From Martensiomyces pterosporus (lineage: Eukaryota > Kickxellomycota > Kickxellomycetes > Kickxellales > Kickxellaceae), in contig MU604056.1 of the NCBI GenBank assembly GCA_025201845.1, positions 1-42,853 on the forward strand: a DNA stretch of 42,853 nt. The letters run 5' to 3'. Positions within the stretch are counted from its first letter, which is position 1; each line of letters begins with the position of its first letter. Below the pieces are notes generated by a model, which was not told where the DNA came from, ran no database searches, and worked only from the letters and a program-made list of their open reading frames with translations. This document shows positions 37,955-42,853 of the stretch, in pieces. Position numbers and translations under genes: made by a program.

Positions 37955-40900
37955 ATGCTGAAATACTCGTCCACGGCTGCTGCATCGGCCCTTGGACGGC
38001 GGAGCGGCTACTGGAGGCCAGATTATCGCTATGTCTGTCACTACCAAAAGACAACGCACGTCTGTCAGCCAAGGATCGTCGGCTCAGCACTGCGGCGACA
38101 TATGTTTACATGTACCCAGCCAAAGGACACGAAAGGCGTCGAATCGGCAAAGGATCACTCGGAACGCTCTAATGGGGATCGCAGCGCGAGCGAGCTCGAA
38201 AAGCTTTTGATGCGGGGGTACAGCCCTTATCTGACAAAATTTCACCAGCTGCTGCCTAGCGGGGACCAAAAATCGCTACAGATGTTTAGCGACACTCTGA
38301 GCAACAAATCGGCGACAGGCCGCAGCATATATTCGCTTTACAAGACATTGCGGAAGAGCGGTCTGCACAAGTACTTGACGATCCGAGCAATACAGCACAT
38401 GATGACGCGGGTGGCAAGCGACTCGAACATGCCTGCCAGCAACACCAACGACCTGGCGTCCAGCATCGTCATGCAGCTGATTGACGACTACACTTCCCTG
38501 GGATTCGTGCCTAGTACTGAGGAGTATTCGGGCTTGGTTCGCGCACTGGCACAGGAAGCCGGAAGAGAACACGAGGCTCTGCAGCTGCTTGACGATCTGG
38601 TTGATAGCTCGGATATCGCGCCGTTTCTGGCATCACTAAAACGGAGGCGCAGCAAGCCTGTTCCAAAGCCTGCCATGATCCCCTCGGAGGAAGAGATTGC
38701 GCGCATCGAAAAGTCGCTTTTAGTTGAGGAGCAAAAGCGGCGAGCGCCTGCGAATATTAACCACGAGGGCACATATTCTGCATGGCTATCCAGCGCAGCC
38801 TCAGAGGCAACTGGCGACTTGGATCGCATACAAAAGTTAGTCGCAGAGGAAAGACAGCGGCGACGAAGCGAAAATGAAAGGCACGGTGCAAGAGACAAAA
38901 CACTGTCTCTGCCGGTGTCGAGAAACCTGTACCACATGGCTATGCGCGGATTTGCGCAGATCTACCATGTGCGTGGAGTGATGGAGATTCTCAATCGGAT
39001 GCTTGAAGCAGCGACACAGGTGCCGTTCCGTATCGCGCGCCACCTGATGCCCAACAAGGAGACGTGGGATATTGTTGGCGAGGTGCTTGTGCGCCAGCGT
39101 GACCGGCCAACATTCGTCAGGACATGGATAGAGTTTCTTAGTCGTGGTGCCCGGCCGCCCAACTCTCTCACGCAGTCTCTGATTCGAATGCTGGTCAGAC
39201 AGTCGTGCGTGGAGCAAGCTGTTTGGGCTATGCGCATCAGCCGGTGCCTGCCAGACCACGGAGAGAAGCTACCCAAGTCACCACATGCCAAGGATCACGT
39301 ACCGTGGGACTTGAAGGTCCAGATCATGTATGTATCATCAGCACTGGAAGCCGCCACATCGCTGGATGCCACAGCAATATCGCGCGAAGATGCTCTGCGC
39401 CAGGGAAAATATGCTGCACAGCTCCCGCTTCTTGAGAAACCTGACCCGGCAATGTACGCTCAGCTCATCGGTGGTGCGGTGCGAGTCAAAAACGAGAAAC
39501 TTGCCGAGCACCTATTCAAGGAACTGGTCGATGCTGGAGTAGCGCCAGATAACGCGACATATGGACATCTGGCATCGCTCTATGCAGATAAGGGCCAGAT
39601 CAAGCGCGTATTTCTCATTGCTCGCGACATGCTCGTTCATCGACACTCGCTGCTTGCTCAAGAAAAGGTGCAGCGTGGATTGCTGAGATCTCCTGTGGCA
39701 CAGGCGAAATTCAAAGAGTGGGCTCGGCGACAAGCTTCCAGCCTAAAAGCTGACGTTGAGTGTATTGCGCCGCTTCTCCAGTACTACATACAGGAGAACC
39801 GTGAGCAGGAGGCACTGATGCTTCTGCGTGGCTGGGACCACATTTACGAAAAACGGGTCCCCGTGGACAAATTCGCCAATGCACTTCTCAAGGTGTACAA
39901 CAGGCCAGAGGACACTGCGACCATCGAGCGCTTGACCAAGCGCTTGCTCATTGAATCTGATGACAGTCGTAGCAGCAGGAGAGATGGGCAAAAGCAAGAG
40001 CAGAGCGACGACACGGCAGGTGCGGAGGACGTGCAGGCGGCAAGCAGAACAGAAGCTGAGTCTATGTTGCGGGCATTCTCGCAGATGATCCAAACGCATC
40101 TTCGTGCCAAAAACCTTCCTGGAGTTGTGAGGGCGCTACGAGAGATGGCTGCCCTCAATCTGCAGCCATCATATAGCATACTAGAGCTCGTCATGCGTGG
40201 ATTTCTGCGCGAGCAAGCGCTCGATCTGTTTGACACCGTGCATGCCTACCTGCGCGAGACATTAAAGATGCCGCTGTCGCTCCCGCTTTATTCGCTGTGG
40301 ATGCGGTCGCTAGTTAACCACGGCGATGTAGTTGGCGTGCAAGCAGCGTTCGACGAGCTTTTGGAAATGGGGCAGTTCCCTACTCAGCAGCACTACCTGC
40401 TTCTAGTACAGGCGTATGCGTACAACGGCTGGATTGAAAGAGCAGCATCGATAGTCAACAATCTGCGCAACCCCCACAGCGTAATCCGCCCTGGACTGAA
40501 CCTCAACATTGCTATTATCGAAGCACACGTCGCCTGCGGGAACATGGAGCAAGCCGAGGCCGAGCTTCGCTATCTCCTCGACAACACGCTTTTGCCAGCC
40601 AACCGCATCCCCGCGCGACCATTCAACTACATGATCATTGGTAGTCTCTACTATGGCGACGGCCGCAAGGCGATGCAGATGTACGAGCATATGATTCGGC
40701 TGGGCGTCAAGCCCGACGTGTACACGTTCTCCATACTGATGCACTCGTATGCGCTGGCTAAGGATCTTGGTAACTGCACGCGCGTGTTTAACGAGATGAT
40801 TCGCGTTGGCATAGCACCCGATCTGGTCATTTACACCATTTTGATATGCGCGTTCGGAATAGCCAAGAAGGTCGGTAGCGCTGAGCTGGTGTTCAACCAG

Positions 40901-42358
40901 GTTGCGCAGGAGCAAGAGTGGGCTCAGGTGCAACACAAATCCCACGAAAACAACAGCAGCCAAATAGCACAAGATAACATCCAGATAACGTCGCCAGACT
41001 CGCTAGATATCTACGCCGAAGACCCTAACCGCCAGGACTGGCCAGAACTGCTGAACACGGTCGAACTGGGCGAGAACACACAGATGGAGAGGCTGCGGAC
41101 TAGCAGCTTTGTCAACCTCGACCCCATTGTATATATTGCTATGCTGAAGGTCTACAGCAAGGCACACCGGCCGATGCGTGCGCTAGCAACCTGGGACCGC
41201 TTGATCAAAAACTTCCCTGTTGTGCACTGGAACGCGCGTGAAGGCGGTATTCTGTCAAAGACACTGAGCTATACGGCGCAGTTCCATCTGCCAGCATGGA
41301 CACTACTTTTGCGGACGGCCAAAGTGTCGATCGGTGCGCAGCGTGCCATGGAGAAAAAATCGACGCTAAGTCGATACTTTTTCATGCCGCTATACCCGAC
41401 CGAGATTACAGATGCGTTGAATAGGCGCCGACAGCAAAAGCAGCAGCTGGCACAACAGCTTGAAGCAACCAGCCCCAAGAATAAAAACGACACGGCAGTG
41501 CACGCGTTTTCCGCAAGGATGATTCGACGTGCTGAACTCGTGGCCTGCTTGGAGAATGAGCTGGACAGGCGGGCATACACTGACTTTGAGTTCTGCGTCA
41601 AGCAGCGATACGAAGCACCCCGGCTGACGGCCGCCAAATGGGACAGCCCGTTTGTTGATTTCGGCTACTGGGTGCCTGATGGTGCAAAGAATCTCGCCAA
41701 AGACGAGCTATTGGAGAGTGACAACACTGTTGACAACGACAACACGAAGTCGTATATTAACAGCGATGGCAACTTCACCCAGGAGACTGCACAAGGCATT
41801 GCATCAATCGTTGCTCGTCAGTGGCATGATCTCGAGGTCGCCGGGTTCAAGTTTAACAACATCCACGTCAGCGACTATTTACCGTGCATGCTTGTTGGAC
41901 GGCAGTACAGCGACTTGCGGCGGTTCCTGTCCCTTGTCGAACCACTTGGCGCCACCAATACTATCACAGCACATGGCAACAACGGCTTTAGATATCGCAA
42001 CATCAGCATTCACCGGCGGCTGACGAACCTCCTTTTGCGCCAGATCAGCGTGGTTCGCCGCTTGCTCCTGATTGAGCGTGATCGACGTGTGCTCATCGAT
42101 GCTCTGCTCAACGTTGACACTGCAATACACGGAGAATACGCGAATTCGTCAAAAGTCGGAGACGTGAAGCAGCAGCGTGCAGCCGACGAGATTCAGGTCA
42201 TGAAGGAGCGTCGAGCTGTTCATGCTGAGCGCGAGATTTCGTGGGCCAGCGAACTAGGTGAGCTTGGAGAAGTAGCAAAGCTCTGGCAGCGGCTCGTTGG
42301 TAGCGAGGAGCAAGAGATGCTTGAGCATATTCTTAACGAAATTAATCGTGTGTTGTAA
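37955..42358 (+). CDS. Large mitochondrial-type PPR protein (1467 aa)
   Basis: Pentatricopeptide-repeat protein. PPR proteins bind organelle RNA and act in processing, stability or translation. From ATG 37955 the N-terminus is rich in Arg, Ser and Ala with few acids (MLKYSSTAAASALGRRSG), as in a mitochondrial presequence; the frame also reaches a GTG at 37892. Clear repeats include YAQLIGGAVRVKNEKLAEHL with FKELVDAGVAPDNATYGHLA, FNYMIIGSLYYGDGRKAMQM with YEHMIRLGVKPDVYTFSILM, and FNEMIRVGIAPDLVIYTILI. Other helical pairs are degenerate. Long charged or Gln-rich insertions separate the groups, and the last 300 residues show no repeat. I cannot assign a target RNA or an orthologue. No DYW, SMR or other catalytic domain is visible. 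Confidence 0.82.
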   Translation: MLKYSSTAAASALGRRSGYWRPDYRYVCHYQKTTHVCQPRIVGSALRRHMFTCTQPKDTKGVESAKDHSERSNGDRSASELEKLLMRGYSPYLTKFHQLLPSGDQKSLQMFSDTLSNKSATGRSIYSLYKTLRKSGLHKYLTIRAIQHMMTRVASDSNMPASNTNDLASSIVMQLIDDYTSLGFVPSTEEYSGLVRALAQEAGREHEALQLLDDLVDSSDIAPFLASLKRRRSKPVPKPAMIPSEEEIARIEKSLLVEEQKRRAPANINHEGTYSAWLSSAASEATGDLDRIQKLVAEERQRRRSENERHGARDKTLSLPVSRNLYHMAMRGFAQIYHVRGVMEILNRMLEAATQVPFRIARHLMPNKETWDIVGEVLVRQRDRPTFVRTWIEFLSRGARPPNSLTQSLIRMLVRQSCVEQAVWAMRISRCLPDHGEKLPKSPHAKDHVPWDLKVQIMYVSSALEAATSLDATAISREDALRQGKYAAQLPLLEKPDPAMYAQLIGGAVRVKNEKLAEHLFKELVDAGVAPDNATYGHLASLYADKGQIKRVFLIARDMLVHRHSLLAQEKVQRGLLRSPVAQAKFKEWARRQASSLKADVECIAPLLQYYIQENREQEALMLLRGWDHIYEKRVPVDKFANALLKVYNRPEDTATIERLTKRLLIESDDSRSSRRDGQKQEQSDDTAGAEDVQAASRTEAESMLRAFSQMIQTHLRAKNLPGVVRALREMAALNLQPSYSILELVMRGFLREQALDLFDTVHAYLRETLKMPLSLPLYSLWMRSLVNHGDVVGVQAAFDELLEMGQFPTQQHYLLLVQAYAYNGWIERAASIVNNLRNPHSVIRPGLNLNIAIIEAHVACGNMEQAEAELRYLLDNTLLPANRIPARPFNYMIIGSLYYGDGRKAMQMYEHMIRLGVKPDVYTFSILMHSYALAKDLGNCTRVFNEMIRVGIAPDLVIYTILICAFGIAKKVGSAELVFNQVAQEQEWAQVQHKSHENNSSQIAQDNIQITSPDSLDIYAEDPNRQDWPELLNTVELGENTQMERLRTSSFVNLDPIVYIAMLKVYSKAHRPMRALATWDRLIKNFPVVHWNAREGGILSKTLSYTAQFHLPAWTLLLRTAKVSIGAQRAMEKKSTLSRYFFMPLYPTEITDALNRRRQQKQQLAQQLEATSPKNKNDTAVHAFSARMIRRAELVACLENELDRRAYTDFEFCVKQRYEAPRLTAAKWDSPFVDFGYWVPDGAKNLAKDELLESDNTVDNDNTKSYINSDGNFTQETAQGIASIVARQWHDLEVAGFKFNNIHVSDYLPCMLVGRQYSDLRRFLSLVEPLGATNTITAHGNNGFRYRNISIHRRLTNLLLRQISVVRRLLLIERDRRVLIDALLNVDTAIHGEYANSSKVGDVKQQRAADEIQVMKERRAVHAEREISWASELGELGEVAKLWQRLVGSEEQEMLEHILNEINRVL

Positions 42359-42374
42359 CGCTATTGGGAGCCAG

Positions 42375-42380
42375 AATAAA
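42375..42380 (+). terminator. Poly(A) signal of the PPR gene
   Basis: AATAAA, 17 bases after the stop codon. Confidence 0.45.
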
Positions 42381-42498
42381 CGCCGTATAACGTAGAGCCT
42401 AGTACTGTTAGAACATGAGGCAGGGTGGCCGTGTAAACTGCAAGGGTGTGCTTGTAAATAGATGTATTGCTAACAAGGAAACCACTACTCTACTGCGG

Positions 42499-42582
42499 CG
42501 GCCTCCCTGCTTTTATGCCAGGAGAACTTCTGCGCCTTGGCGGCCTCCCTGCTTTTATGCCAGGAGAACTTCTGCGCCTTGG
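42499..42582. repeat. Exact 42-bp tandem duplication
   Basis: Two perfect adjacent copies, 42499-42540 and 42541-42582, beginning CGGCCTCCCTGC. The lack of any mismatch suggests a recent event. It lies about 115 bases from the tRNA gene. Confidence 0.9.
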
Positions 42583-42696
42583 CGGACTCCAAAAGGGGAG
42601 AGAGCCAGCTCAGCGGCTCACATCAATAGTACACCTTTGAACACCAAGCAAAACAAAGAAAGCACCAATGAGAGGCAAAAAGAAAAAGGGAGGGAG

Positions 42697-42770
42697 TGAT
42701 TTCTGCCAGGTTCGAACTGGCGACCGTCTGCGTGTTAGGCAGACGTGATAACCAACTACACCAAGAAATC
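42697..42770 (-). tRNA. tRNA-Val (anticodon AAC)
   Basis: A 74-nt minus-strand cloverleaf without intron. The acceptor stem GATTTCT pairs with AGAAATC; the D-arm has AGTTGGTT; the anticodon stem TCTGC/GCAGA encloses the loop CTAACAC, so the anticodon is AAC (valine); the T-arm GCCAG-TTCGAAC-CTGGC is perfect; the discriminator is A. CCA is not encoded, as in eukaryotes. Confidence 0.95.
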
Positions 42771-42853
42771 GCTTCCAACTGGAACTTCTGTCCCCCAGAA
42801 AACTACACCCACTGCCGCTCCTATGCATACACCAATGCCTCCTCTGCTGCTGT

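Larger units (their letters stand above)
42359..42696. other. 3' flank of the PPR gene with tandem duplication
   Basis: 338 bases between the PPR stop and the tRNA. They hold the AATAAA at 42375 and an exact 42-bp direct duplication. No gene is seen; the 94-codon frame across the duplication is chance. Confidence 0.5.

Noticed and set aside
37451..38059. 202-codon minus-strand frame overlapping the PPR start
   Set aside because: Not family-like, and it overlaps the N-terminus of a clear gene on the other strand.

Overview
The window is a gene-dense stretch of fungal nuclear DNA: 21 recognisable or well-supported protein genes, one candidate micro-gene and one tRNA. Fungus-specific families (the DUF1748 protein, the Vps4-associated protein Vfa1, a LEU2-type dehydrogenase, Ipi1, Rsm25/mS23) sit beside universal eukaryotic genes. 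Introns are short, GT-AG and unevenly spread. Mostly intronless genes, compact spacing and divergent sequences suggest an early-diverging, zygomycete-type lineage. Kickxellomycotina would fit, but that is inference and not shown by the sequence.

Layout. 377-7145 (minus): kynurenine aminotransferase-like BNA3, a divergent beta-tubulin with one intron, a PP2A activator (PTPA) and proteasome beta-2 (PUP1). 7583-10531: a small DUF1748 protein (plus), a candidate 57-residue cysteine-rich protein (minus) and a multi-SANT/Myb protein (plus). 10631-16938 (minus): TFIP11/Ntr1 splicing factor, sulfide:quinone oxidoreductase and Ipi1. 17273-18590: methionine-R-sulfoxide reductase (plus) tail to tail with Erv1 (minus). 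18875-27942 (minus): MFAP1, Vfa1, U1-70K, an RGS-domain protein and mitoribosomal mS23, the last split by an 899-nt intron. 28343-42358 (plus): MLH3 in 11 exons, a LEU2-LEU1-type fusion, the TPR co-chaperone Sgt2 and a 1467-residue PPR protein. A tRNA-Val(AAC) lies at the right end on the minus strand.

Themes. Three spliceosome proteins (TFIP11, MFAP1, U1-70K) lie within 12 kb. Mitochondrial functions recur (SQOR, Erv1, MsrB, mS23, PPR protein, a BNA3 presequence). The most striking gene is the single 1102-codon reading frame joining 3-isopropylmalate dehydrogenase to both parts of an isopropylmalate-isomerase/aconitase-type dehydratase. If active it would carry out two consecutive steps of leucine synthesis in one polypeptide. 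The beta-tubulin is also unusual: it differs at three positions linked to benzimidazole sensitivity and ends in a tyrosine.

Limits. Start codons, splice sites and domain assignments were read by eye. Homology statements rest on recognised motifs, not on a database search.
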